A stretch of DNA of 40,781 nucleotides, from the NCBI RefSeq assembly GCF_900116405.1, contig NZ_FPAQ01000031.1, forward strand, positions 709 to 41,489, written 5' to 3'. The position numbers and the translations under genes are program-made. A model generated the notes under the pieces. It searched no databases. It was not told the DNA's origin and saw only the letters and a program-made list of their open reading frames with translations. The stretch's first letter is position 1; every line of letters begins with the position of its first letter. Below are positions 26,601-34,555 of this stretch, piece by piece. This DNA comes from Halomonas saccharevitans. GTDB lineage: Bacteria; Pseudomonadota; Gammaproteobacteria; Pseudomonadales; Halomonadaceae.

Positions 26601-26729
26601 CGGGTCGAGACCGACGGCAACACCGGCTTCACGTCGAGTCACCTCAAGCTGCAGCTCAACACCCTCAACGATGCCGGTCTGGGCGATACCAACTACTGGC
26701 TGGACAGCGGGAGCGTGAAGCGCACATGA
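23664..26729 (+). CDS. srfB: SrfB, actin/Hsp70-fold ATPase-like protein
   Basis: This 1021-residue SrfB-family protein shows actin/Hsp70-type nucleotide-binding motifs. A phosphate-1-like loop is seen at D264 (LVLDVGNSRT), a phosphate-2-like loop at D576 (SIDIGGGTTDLVITD), and an adenosine-type ITGRPSRLPGI near residue 780. The first 250 residues are a separate domain, and about 200 C-terminal residues follow the fold. It is expected to be a cytosolic ATPase. SrfB is described in databases as a virulence factor on genetic grounds, but its mechanism is unknown. It starts 18 nt after srfA and overlaps srfC by an ATGA, so it should be made in step with the GTPase-like partner. Confidence 0.9.
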   Translation: MLTEIINFEEVATLVSHSGVQFMDFGLTLDPRKEPAGEFKYLANTDKMPTRLLVNEEDGSLFHVVEVEADRDKIETVKQPDLEMAMSTSLEQLDGAWLPVPFLRFRPPRKFDAGPANWARMRLVALQEPDLDGHTHRLTLAFDTRTLPRRDNTAYLGPTDDDVRAGANYRLATTTTNMRWFMDQPWVREWLEELFKEANQGLDSQEMGEALEERQHLAHYLNVLSLLHRPIEEEHRGLTPRVEIPDLKVIAQQEGAIPVDLVLDVGNSRTCGILIEDHGQSGMGLKHNYLLELRDLVDPERVYRDPFESRVEFSQTFFGKDHLSVKSGRHDAFLWPTIARVGVEAGHLAGRRRGTEGSTGLSSPKRYLWDEDIYRHGWRFNSAYVRTDTEPHATAAPFSHLINELGDALYTLEEDEQLPVFKPHYSRSSLMTFMLAEVLAQALMQMNSPAQRVRQGHTHRPRQLRSITLTVPPAMPQAERSLLESRLQQSVALVWKSLGWHEDDDESNPFEADNDGSLRVPMPRLRVEWDEASCGQLVYLYTEIKENFAGHPEEFFTTLARPGKARDERITLASIDIGGGTTDLVITDYYLDRNGAASGGSNVFVVPEQRFRDGFRVAGDDILLDIIQLFVLPSFEAALKQAGVSSPDAMMSRLCGQEGANAQEQVLRQQLNLQVFTPLGLRLLEAYETFDPQSPDGPETLTYGERLGDQAVSEPVRRYVEGALRRELGPELEFDLLSIPLTINLLEVHRAFLTDRFNICKTLASLCEVVFQYHCDTLLITGRPSRLPGIQAYLRKMLPLPPGRILPLQGYRTGSWYPFHRNGRIDDPKSTASVGAMLCLLCAQRNVSNFFFRAAALRPYSTIRHIGLIDNNNTIPDADVTYRDITIGEDGTTIQLPEDEDGNTPSIEMRGPLRIGFRQLAAQRWTASPLYTLDFTASGAEKLAKAEAKGDSAPVLRVQLAVDERAGKGSLISDRLKVARVETDGNTGFTSSHLKLQLNTLNDAGLGDTNYWLDSGSVKRT

Positions 26730-29452
26730 ACCAGTTGACCCCCCAACAACAGCGACTCAGCGAAGGCTGGCAGGCCTTTCATCAAGGGGCCGGGGCGGCC
26801 CTGGAATGGATCGAGGCGGTACGCGACAGCGCTCCGAGCCTCGACAGCGAGGCGGATAGTCTCGGCCTGGCGCTCTATCGCGCTCGCAACCTTGCGCAGA
26901 GCCTGTCGCGCGCCGCCACCACCCCCATGACGGTGGGTTTCTTCGGCCTCTCCCAAGCGGGCAAGTCCTACCTGATCTCGGCGCTCGCCGCCGGCGAGAA
27001 TGGCAAGCTGGAAACCTGCTATGGCCCCGCCCGCCTGGACTTCATCGAGCACGTCAATCCGGTGGGAGGCGGCAAGGAAGCAACCGGCCTGGTCACCCGG
27101 TTCAGCCGCAGCGCCGGCTCCGGCCCCGCGGACTTTCCCGTCGAGCTCAAGCTGTTCAGCGAGATCGAGGTGGCCAAGGTGCTGGCCAACGCCTGGTTCA
27201 ATGACTTCGATCACGAGCGTGAAGACGTCTACGAGATCGATGAAGGCAAGATCGCGAGCCTCCTGGCCGCCCACGAAAGCGAACTCAGGGATACTCCGCA
27301 GCCCGGCGTCACGCCCGAAGACATGGTAGATCTGTGGGACTACCTCGAGGCCAACTTTCCCAAGTCGGTTGCCAAGCTGAAGAGCCGCTATTGGCCGCGG
27401 GTAGTGAAGCTGGCACCGCGCCTGAACAGCCACCAGCGAGCGGACTTGCTCTCCATCCTGTGGGGTGAGCAGCCCGAGCTGACCCAGCTTTATCGTCAGC
27501 TGGCAAAGGCGCTCGGCTCGCTGGGTCACGCCGACCGGGTCTTCGCCCCGCTTCGTTGCCTGGTGACCCGTGATGGTGATGGGTTCAGCCAGCGCGACAG
27601 CATCATGAACGTGGACATCCTCGAGAGGCTGGGCAGCGCTCAGGATAAGCCACTGGATGTCTGTCCCGTCCAGGACGCGGAGCTCGGCGATCCCGTCGGC
27701 CTACCCGTCGCCCAGCTCGCCGCCCTGACCGCCGAACTGACCTTCCCTCTGGTGGAGCCCACCCGTGATCCGCGGGTAGAGCAGGTCGATCTGCTCGACT
27801 TCCCAGGCTATCGCGGCCGCCTGAACCTGCGCAGCATCGGCGAACCCGACAGTCAGGCAGGTCTCTCCCAGCTGCTGCTACGCGGCAAGGTTGCCTACCT
27901 TTTCGAGCGCTATACCGACAGCCAGGAGATGAACGGCCTGGTGGTATGCACCAGCGCCGACAAGCAGAGCGACGTTACCAGCGTCGGCCCGGTGCTGACA
28001 CGCTGGATCGAGAAGACTCAGGGCGAAACCCCCGATGAGCGCGGCCAGCTCGCACCGGGGCTGATCTGGGCGCTGACCATGTTCGACAAGCGAATCGTCG
28101 GCGCCCTGCCACAGACCGACAGTCAGCTTCACGAGGGCTGGGAGGGCCTGATCAAGATGACCATGCTCGAACGCTTCGGCAGCTTCGAGTGGATGCGGGA
28201 GTGGTCCCCCGGCCAGGCCTTCGACAACACCTTCTTGGTGCGCAAACCGCGACTGCCGGTGCCCTTCCTGACCAGCGAGCAGGGTCGCGAGGTCGCCTTG
28301 AACGAGGATTCCCGCGACGCCCTAGCGCGCATGCAGGCCACCTTCATCGAGAGTCCCTCGGTGCAGCGCCATGTGGGCCAGCCGGCCGAAGCCTGGCAGG
28401 CCATGCTGGCACTGGACGACGGGGGCATGGCGCGCATCGGCGACTATCTGGGTCGCATCGCCGGGCTCGAGTACAAGCTGGACCGCATCGAGCGCCAGCT
28501 CGAAGACACCCATCAGGCCCTGATCATCGACCGCCTGACCCGCTGGCACTTCGGTGACGCCGATGGGGAAGTCGCGGAGAAGCGCGAGATCGCGACCCGC
28601 TTCTGGAAAGAGCTGCAGACACGCCTCGCGTCGCTTGGCGAGCTGCAGTATCACCTCGAGCTGTCCGACGAGACGGTCCGCGACCTCTATCTCAGTGATA
28701 GCGAGGACAGCTTGGCGCCCGAGCCCCGGGGCCAGGAAGACGCGGCCTCACCGCTCGACGATGGCGGGCTCTATGGCAGCAGCGGCTTCGGACTCGATGA
28801 CGGCCTCGGGGAGTTGCCCTTCGGTGACGGCCCCGATGACGCGTTCCCGGTTACCAGCCAGGCACCCACGCCGATCTTGCAAAGCGCCGATCACCGTTTC
28901 GCTCGGGCCGTCTACAACGCCTGGGTGGGTCACGTCCGAGAACTTCCCCAGCGCCATGGGCTGCTGCGCATGCTCGGCATCGATCGCGACCTGGCTAAGC
29001 ACCTCGCCGACGAGCTGATCACCGGTGCGAGCAGAATGGGGGTGCGCGAAAAGCTACAGGAGGCCCTGCTGCAGCGGGTACAGAGTGGTGCGCGGCGCGA
29101 CCGACTGGTGGCCCGTCAGGTGCTGGCCGCTCAGCTGGTGCTGCGGGACTACATTGCCTGGCTGGGTTTCCACCACGCTCCGGTGGAACAGCGCCCGATC
29201 AGTTTCGTCGGCGCCAAGACGCATCTGTTCGGCTACGAGCGTCACCAGGTGTCGAGTGGCGAGCTGCCTCAGCTGCCGAGCCAGCCGGTCAACCAGGCCG
29301 TGGTCTATCTCGGCGACTGGCTCTCGGGCCTGTTCCTCATGACCCGAGACAACGCCGGCCACACCGAGGGGCGTGAAATCACCATCGAACAGAACGAGCG
29401 TCTCGGCGAGGTGCTGGAGATGTTCGCCGTCAAGGAGAAGGCGAATGCGTAA
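26726..29452 (+). CDS. srfC: SrfC, dynamin-like GTPase-type protein
   Basis: This 908-residue SrfC-family protein has a P-loop GLSQAGKS (residues 74-81) after a helical N-terminus. A DFPG switch-like motif at D358 (LLDFPGYRGR) matches DxxG of GTPases, and a TMFDK segment near residue 450 could be a degenerate base-specificity motif. The rest is largely helical, with an acidic Gly/Ser-rich insert around residues 655-715, as in bacterial dynamin-like proteins. It probably hydrolyses GTP and may act on or at the membrane; that is inference. The ATG overlaps the srfB stop by 4 nt. Its stop lies inside the next gene (8-nt overlap), showing continued coupling. Confidence 0.88.
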   Translation: MNQLTPQQQRLSEGWQAFHQGAGAALEWIEAVRDSAPSLDSEADSLGLALYRARNLAQSLSRAATTPMTVGFFGLSQAGKSYLISALAAGENGKLETCYGPARLDFIEHVNPVGGGKEATGLVTRFSRSAGSGPADFPVELKLFSEIEVAKVLANAWFNDFDHEREDVYEIDEGKIASLLAAHESELRDTPQPGVTPEDMVDLWDYLEANFPKSVAKLKSRYWPRVVKLAPRLNSHQRADLLSILWGEQPELTQLYRQLAKALGSLGHADRVFAPLRCLVTRDGDGFSQRDSIMNVDILERLGSAQDKPLDVCPVQDAELGDPVGLPVAQLAALTAELTFPLVEPTRDPRVEQVDLLDFPGYRGRLNLRSIGEPDSQAGLSQLLLRGKVAYLFERYTDSQEMNGLVVCTSADKQSDVTSVGPVLTRWIEKTQGETPDERGQLAPGLIWALTMFDKRIVGALPQTDSQLHEGWEGLIKMTMLERFGSFEWMREWSPGQAFDNTFLVRKPRLPVPFLTSEQGREVALNEDSRDALARMQATFIESPSVQRHVGQPAEAWQAMLALDDGGMARIGDYLGRIAGLEYKLDRIERQLEDTHQALIIDRLTRWHFGDADGEVAEKREIATRFWKELQTRLASLGELQYHLELSDETVRDLYLSDSEDSLAPEPRGQEDAASPLDDGGLYGSSGFGLDDGLGELPFGDGPDDAFPVTSQAPTPILQSADHRFARAVYNAWVGHVRELPQRHGLLRMLGIDRDLAKHLADELITGASRMGVREKLQEALLQRVQSGARRDRLVARQVLAAQLVLRDYIAWLGFHHAPVEQRPISFVGAKTHLFGYERHQVSSGELPQLPSQPVNQAVVYLGDWLSGLFLMTRDNAGHTEGREITIEQNERLGEVLEMFAVKEKANA

Positions 29453-30677
29453 GGTCGAACTGCGACCCCTGGAGACCAACCAGCCTGGATACGCCCGGCT
29501 GGTCCTCATCGGCTGGCAAGGACCCAGCGAGGGACTGTCGGTGGATATCCAGCGCAACCAGGATGAGAACTTCCTGCAGGATGACGGCGAATGGCGCAAT
29601 CACGCCTGCCAGTTCCCGCTGCCCCCGCTTCAGGCCGACGTCGACGGTAACCTGGCCGCGATAGTCGACCGCCAGATCGTCGATCCCCTGCTGGAAAATC
29701 CTCATGCCACCAACATGGCAAGGCTCCATGGAGCGGATGGCATCGAGCTCGGCATGGCCCGCATCCGACTCTCGCGCGACCTGCTGCCCTCCGGTGCCGG
29801 TGGCAGCACCCCATCGCTGAATACCGTGGCCACGCCGAACGCCGCCGAACCGACACCCGAGCCCGAGGCGACACCCGACAAGCCCGCCCCGACCGAGCCC
29901 GCCCCGACCGAGCCGGAACCGACCGAGCCGGAACCGATCGAGCCGCAACCGGACGAGCCGAAACCGGCCGAGCCGACTCCGACGCCAGCAGCGACCCCGG
30001 AGCCCACTGCCCCTGCCGTCACCACCGGCAAGGGCAAGCGCTGGCCGTGGATCGTACTGGCCGTCGTGTTGCTGATTGCCATCCTGGGCGCTGCCGCCTG
30101 GTTCGGCATGTCGATGCGCGACGCGGACGATGCCGTCGTCGAGAGTGACGCACCGGCAGAAAGCACAGCCGCCAACGACGAGCCCCTGGCAGACAGCGAG
30201 ATAGCGGACCCGGAAGAGACACCCGACCCGCTGAATGAGGACACCGCTGCCGAGCAGGCCACCGAGGAGCGTCGCAGCGACGATCCAGCACCGGCCGAGC
30301 CAGCCCCGAGCGAGGCCAGCACGGCGGCCGCCGGCCCTTGCTCGCTGCAGCGCATGGGTGAGATGGGTGAACTGGAGTTCATTCAGGCATGCACCGGCGC
30401 CGAGAACTCGGGCGATGACATGCTCAACGTGGTGAACGAAGCCCTGGCGAACGACCACTGCGGCGTTGCGCGACGCCTCTATGCGCATCGTGCCCTCAAC
30501 GGTGACGCCGACGCTGCGCTGAACTATGCCCAGGAATTCGACCCCGCTCAGCACTCGCCCAGCACCTGCTTCCCCGAGCCTGACGCGGAAACGGCCATCT
30601 TCTGGTATGAAACCGCACTTGGCCTCGATGCCGACAACGCAGAGGCCAGCCAGCGGCTGCAGGAGTTGCAGGGATGA
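29445..30677 (+). CDS. Proline-rich single-span membrane protein, unknown
   Basis: The 410-residue protein has a globular N-terminal cytoplasmic domain (1-120), then a Pro/Glu/Thr-rich linker (about 133-190) built of repeated EPxPTEP-like units. One transmembrane helix follows (about 200-224, after the basic KGKRW), then an acidic linker and a C-terminal periplasmic domain (about 290-410) with four cysteines and Sel1/TPR-like helices ending in ALGLDADNAEASQRLQEL. I do not recognise a named family. The architecture (cytoplasmic domain, spacer, helix, periplasmic domain) parallels SrfA and the protein at 37440, suggesting another anchor linking cytosolic and periplasmic parts. The ATG at 29445 has AGGAG 8 nt upstream and overlaps the srfC end; the longer frame from 29373 is a shadow of srfC. 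Confidence 0.82.
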   Translation: MRKVELRPLETNQPGYARLVLIGWQGPSEGLSVDIQRNQDENFLQDDGEWRNHACQFPLPPLQADVDGNLAAIVDRQIVDPLLENPHATNMARLHGADGIELGMARIRLSRDLLPSGAGGSTPSLNTVATPNAAEPTPEPEATPDKPAPTEPAPTEPEPTEPEPIEPQPDEPKPAEPTPTPAATPEPTAPAVTTGKGKRWPWIVLAVVLLIAILGAAAWFGMSMRDADDAVVESDAPAESTAANDEPLADSEIADPEETPDPLNEDTAAEQATEERRSDDPAPAEPAPSEASTAAAGPCSLQRMGEMGELEFIQACTGAENSGDDMLNVVNEALANDHCGVARRLYAHRALNGDADAALNYAQEFDPAQHSPSTCFPEPDAETAIFWYETALGLDADNAEASQRLQELQG

Positions 30678-32644
30678 CACCGCGCACGCTACTGCTGAGC
30701 CTGACGGCGGCACTGCCGATGGCCTTCGCCGCGACTCCTGCCATGTCCGATGCCCGCCCACTGCTCCAGGAAGGCAAGCAGACGCTCTATCAGCGCGTGC
30801 TGACCACCCCAGGCTGCCGGCTCGCCGAACACTCCGGTGGCACAGGGGGCGAGGTGCAGCCCGCCTTCAGCCGCTTCTATGTCTATCAGCGCAGCGAACA
30901 GAATGGCGAGCGCTGGCTCGAAGTCGGCCCGGACAGCTACGGCAGCGCCAGCGGCTGGCTACCGGAGTCCTGCACCGTGGACTGGAAGATGCAGCTCACG
31001 CTGTCCTTCACCAACCCGGCCAACCGCGACCGCCTGATGTTTTTCGGCGAGCGCGACGGTCTGATGACGGTCTTCGACGACTTCGAGCCCTCCAGTCAGG
31101 TCGCCCCACTGCGCGCCCAACTGCGCCGCGACGGTTCCGCACCGGGCATCGTCGCCCAGGAGCCCGAGTACTTCGTCGATCTCCAGGAGCAGTTCTACCT
31201 GCTGCCGATCCTGGAAGGCGAGGAGATCATGACGGAAGCGGGCTTCATGACCCGCCTGCTGAGAGTCGCCTCGGTCAGTGAAGCGGAGCAGGGCGAAGCG
31301 CCCCAGGCGCCCGACGACGTTGCCGCTCAGCTTCGCGAGTTCAACGCTGGCGTCGTGTTCGTGATCGACTCCACCATTTCCATGGGCCCCTACATCGAAC
31401 GTACCCGCGAGGCGGTGGAACGGATCTATCAGCGCATCGAGGCTCAGGACCTCGCCGACCAGGTAAGCTTCGGCCTCGTTTCCTACCGTGACAGCGTCGA
31501 TGCAGCGCCCGGAATCGACTACGTGACTCGCATGTACGCAGACCCGGGCGACGTCGAGGATGGCAGCGACTTCATCACCCGCGTCGCCGACCTTCACGAG
31601 GCCCCGGCACCCACCGTGGGCTGGGAAGAGGACGCCTATGCCGGCATGATGCAGGCCATCGATGAGGTCGAGTGGAGCAACTTCGGCGCGCGCTACGTCG
31701 TGCTGATTACCGATGCCAGTGCTATCGAAGGCGATAGCGAACGCTCCTCAACCGGGCTCGATGCCGATCAGATCCGCCTCGAGGCGGCTCGCCAAGGCAT
31801 CGCCGTCTACACCCTGCATCTCAAGACACCGGGTGGCGAGCAGCGTGGCGATCATGCCGTCGCCGAGTCGCAGTACCGAAATCTCTCCACCTTCAGCGGA
31901 ACCGGCACCTCCCTCTATTACCCGGTGGCAACTGGCGACGTGGCCCTCTTCGGCCAGCGTGTCGATGCCTTGGCCGCCGCCATTACCGATCAGGTTCGCT
32001 CCGCCTACCTCGGCGAGGAAGCCATCGGCAGTGCGTTGCACGCCGAGGAGGAACCGGAGGATGCCAGCCAGCAGCGGATGATGGACGACCTGGACATGAT
32101 CGGTCATGCCATGCGCCTGGCTTATCTCGGCCAGGCCACCGGCAGCCAGGCACCGCCGGTGTTCGAGGCGTGGATCAGCGATCGCGACCTGATCGCCCAG
32201 CACGTACCCACCACCGAAGTCCGGGTGCTGCTCACCAAGGGCCAGCTGAGCGATCTGAGCGACGTGGTCAGCAATATCCTCGATGCCGCCAACGCCGGAC
32301 TGATCTCTCCCTCCGACATGTTCGAGCGGCTGCGTTCGGTGGCTGCTGCCATGGGGGCGGATCCGAACCAGGTGCAGCAGAGCGAGGCCCAGCGCCTGGG
32401 TGAGCTGGGGCTGATGGGCGAGTATCTGGACGACCTGCCCTACCAGAGCGAGGTGCTCAACCTCGACGAGGAGACGTGGCTGAGCTGGGATGGCCTGCAG
32501 CAGGAACGATTCATCCGTCGCCTGGCCACCAAACTACGCCACTACCGACGCTATAACGAAGACGTGGACCGCTGGGTCTCACTGGCCGAAGGCGCCGATC
32601 CTCGCGATGACGTCTATCCCGTGCCCCTTGAAATGATGCCCTGA
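30674..32644 (+). CDS. Secreted VWA-domain protein resembling the PpkA periplasmic part
   Basis: The 656-residue protein has a signal peptide (about 1-20) and an N-terminal domain of about 200 residues with an SH3-like look. A von Willebrand factor A domain follows (about 225-420) with the metal-site start D232-S-T-I-S (VVFVIDSTISMGPYI), the family TREAVERIY helix and the LITDASAI metal loop. A helical C-terminal region follows. The VWA block with DSTISMGPYI and the downstream organisation recall the C-terminal half of PpkA, the threonine kinase of the type VI secretion regulatory pathway, but no kinase domain is present. It overlaps the previous gene by ATGA and precedes TagT/TagS-like genes, so it is probably the periplasmic signalling or adaptor part of the same system. 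Confidence 0.85.
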   Translation: MTPRTLLLSLTAALPMAFAATPAMSDARPLLQEGKQTLYQRVLTTPGCRLAEHSGGTGGEVQPAFSRFYVYQRSEQNGERWLEVGPDSYGSASGWLPESCTVDWKMQLTLSFTNPANRDRLMFFGERDGLMTVFDDFEPSSQVAPLRAQLRRDGSAPGIVAQEPEYFVDLQEQFYLLPILEGEEIMTEAGFMTRLLRVASVSEAEQGEAPQAPDDVAAQLREFNAGVVFVIDSTISMGPYIERTREAVERIYQRIEAQDLADQVSFGLVSYRDSVDAAPGIDYVTRMYADPGDVEDGSDFITRVADLHEAPAPTVGWEEDAYAGMMQAIDEVEWSNFGARYVVLITDASAIEGDSERSSTGLDADQIRLEAARQGIAVYTLHLKTPGGEQRGDHAVAESQYRNLSTFSGTGTSLYYPVATGDVALFGQRVDALAAAITDQVRSAYLGEEAIGSALHAEEEPEDASQQRMMDDLDMIGHAMRLAYLGQATGSQAPPVFEAWISDRDLIAQHVPTTEVRVLLTKGQLSDLSDVVSNILDAANAGLISPSDMFERLRSVAAAMGADPNQVQQSEAQRLGELGLMGEYLDDLPYQSEVLNLDEETWLSWDGLQQERFIRRLATKLRHYRRYNEDVDRWVSLAEGADPRDDVYPVPLEMMP

Positions 32645-32649
32645 CCGCC

Positions 32650-33348
32650 ATGCTGTCCTTGAGCGATCTTCGCGTTACACGCGGCCGAGGGGCCGGGCGT
32701 CATGAGATCCACGTCCCCCGTTTGGCACTTGCTTCCGGTGACATGCTGGCCATCGTGGGTCCCAGCGGCTGCGGTAAAAGCACCCTGCTGGAGGCCCTCG
32801 GCCTGCTGCTCCGGCCAAGCGAGCTTGGCCGCTATACGCTCGGCCCGGATGGAACCGACCTGGCGGCACTTCTGCAGGCCAACAACGAGTCCGCCCTCGC
32901 CGAGATCCGCTCGCGAGAGTTGGGCTTCCTGCTGCAGAACGGCGGTCTGCTGCCCTTCCTGAGCGTTCGCGACAATATCACCCTGCCTCGCCGCCTGCTC
33001 GGTCTGCCGGCGAGCAGCGAACGCGTGCGCCACGCCTGCGTGACGCTGGGCCTCGAGCCTCTTCTCGACAAACGCCCAGGGGCGCTCTCCATCGGTGAGC
33101 GCCAACGCACCGCCTTCGTGCGTGCCATGGCCCACGAGCCACGCCTGCTGCTGGCAGACGAACCCACGGCCGCCCTCGACCCGCAGGCCGGCGAACGACT
33201 GTTCGGGCTGATCCTCTCGCTGGTCCAGGAGCTCGACATGGCCGCCCTGGTGGTCTCCCACGACCGTTCACTGGTCGCCCAGTTCTCGCTGCCACGGTTG
33301 GCGGCCAACCTGACATCAGGAGGATGTCGTTTTGCGCCCGAGCCCTAG
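32650..33348 (+). CDS. tagT: TagT/LolD-like ABC transporter ATPase
   Basis: The 232-residue ATPase has Walker A GPSGCGKST (37-45), a Q-loop-like LLQNGGLLPF (94-103), a signature LSIGE (146-150, a variant of LSGGQ), Walker B LLLADE (166-171) and the H-loop VVSHD. Size and partner match the LolD/MacB group that drives mechanotransmission ABC complexes instead of substrate transport through the membrane. Next to an FtsX-type permease, a SUMF1-fold periplasmic protein and lipoproteins, it matches TagT of the TagQRST complex, which activates PpkA in Pseudomonas. It begins 6 nt after the VWA gene and overlaps the permease by 17 nt. Confidence 0.88.
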   Translation: MLSLSDLRVTRGRGAGRHEIHVPRLALASGDMLAIVGPSGCGKSTLLEALGLLLRPSELGRYTLGPDGTDLAALLQANNESALAEIRSRELGFLLQNGGLLPFLSVRDNITLPRRLLGLPASSERVRHACVTLGLEPLLDKRPGALSIGERQRTAFVRAMAHEPRLLLADEPTAALDPQAGERLFGLILSLVQELDMAALVVSHDRSLVAQFSLPRLAANLTSGGCRFAPEP

Positions 33349-34555
33349 CCGCGCCGCACTGATCCTGCGCCTGGCCATTCAGGATCTCTGGCATGATCGC
33401 CAGGTCTCGCTGTGCATCGCCGCCGCGCTGGTGGCCGTCATCGCACCACTGCTGCTGCTCTTCGGCCTCAAGCACGGCGTAGTCAGCCAGCTGCAACGTG
33501 AGCTGCTCGACGATCCGCGCAATCTGGAAGTGCGCATGCTGACCAGCGGCAGCTACGACGAGGCCTGGTTGGACGACGTACGCGCACTACCGGGCGTCGG
33601 CTTCGCCATCGGCCTGACTCGCTCGCTCAACACCCAGGCAGACCTGCTCAAGGATCGCCGACACTTTCTGAAAGGCGTCGAGCTGGTGCCTTCTGCCATC
33701 GGCGACCCCCTGCTCGCGGATCTGTCTCGCTACCCGCAAGGGAGCGGAGTGGTGCTCAGCGAGCCGGCCGCGCGCCGACTCGACGTGGCTCCTGGGGAAC
33801 GGTTGACCCTGGCCGCCAGCCGGCGGCTGGAGGGCCAACAGGAGCGCGGTCGCGTGGAAGTCGAGGTGATCGGCGTGCTCGACGCGGCCCGTTTCCCGCG
33901 CCCGGCCGCCTTCATCGATCTGGAGCTGCTGATCGAGCTGGAGCGTTTCCGTGACGGCCATGCCAGCCCGCTGCTGGGCGTCACGAGCGGCGCTCAGCGC
34001 GCCGACTATCCCCTGCGCTATGCCCGCGCGCGCATCTTCGCCAGCGAAGGAGAGGCCGTGGCCGGCGTGGTCGAACAACTGGAAGCCCAACGCATCGAGA
34101 CGGCCAGCCGGCTCGCCGACATCGAGAACGTGCGCGCCATCAACCGAGTCCTCGGACTGATCTTCGGGGTGATCGCCCTCACGGCCCTGGTGGGCTGCCT
34201 GGCCTCCATGGCCGGTGCCTTCATGGCCAATATCGACCGCAAGCGACGTGAATATGCCGTGCTTCGCCTGCTTGGCTTGAAGCGCCCGGCCGTGGCGGCC
34301 TACGTAGCCGTGCAGGTAGGCCTGCTGAGCCTCATTGCCTTCGTGGCCGGCCTGGGGCTGTTCGCCCTCGGCGCCGCCGTCTTCAACCGTGCCCTCGCCA
34401 CCAGCCACCTGGCGTCCGGCGTGGTCAGCCATATCACCGCCGCGCATGCCCTCATCGCCCTGGCGCTGACCCTCGGGGTCGCCCTGCTGGTCGCGGCCAT
34501 CGGCGTGGCGCGCGCCTTCAGCATCCAGCCCGCGGAGAGCCTACGTGAAGCCTGA
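33332..34555 (+). CDS. tagS: TagS/LolC-like FtsX-family permease
   Basis: The 407-residue permease has one N-terminal transmembrane helix (about 23-48), a large periplasmic domain of MacB type (about 50-260), and three C-terminal helices with the FtsX signature, including DRKRREYAVLRLLG after the first of them. It would form the membrane part of the ABC complex with the preceding ATPase. The start is a TTG at 33332, decided by a perfect AGGAGG 8 nt upstream, inside the end of the ATPase gene. A Lol-type lipoprotein-release role cannot be excluded, but the company of SUMF1, VWA and lipoprotein genes favours TagS. Confidence 0.88.
   Translation: MRPSPSRAALILRLAIQDLWHDRQVSLCIAAALVAVIAPLLLLFGLKHGVVSQLQRELLDDPRNLEVRMLTSGSYDEAWLDDVRALPGVGFAIGLTRSLNTQADLLKDRRHFLKGVELVPSAIGDPLLADLSRYPQGSGVVLSEPAARRLDVAPGERLTLAASRRLEGQQERGRVEVEVIGVLDAARFPRPAAFIDLELLIELERFRDGHASPLLGVTSGAQRADYPLRYARARIFASEGEAVAGVVEQLEAQRIETASRLADIENVRAINRVLGLIFGVIALTALVGCLASMAGAFMANIDRKRREYAVLRLLGLKRPAVAAYVAVQVGLLSLIAFVAGLGLFALGAAVFNRALATSHLASGVVSHITAAHALIALALTLGVALLVAAIGVARAFSIQPAESLREA

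Noticed and set aside
29880..29985. Short repeats as a CRISPR array or tandem element
   Set aside because: They are imperfect, lie in frame within a proline-rich linker, and have no spacer structure.
32650..34555. LolCDE or MacB drug/lipoprotein exporter
   Set aside because: No MacA/TolC or LolA partner is present; SUMF1-fold, VWA and coiled-coil lipoprotein genes are linked instead, which fits the Tag arrangement. Lol-type activity is not fully excluded.
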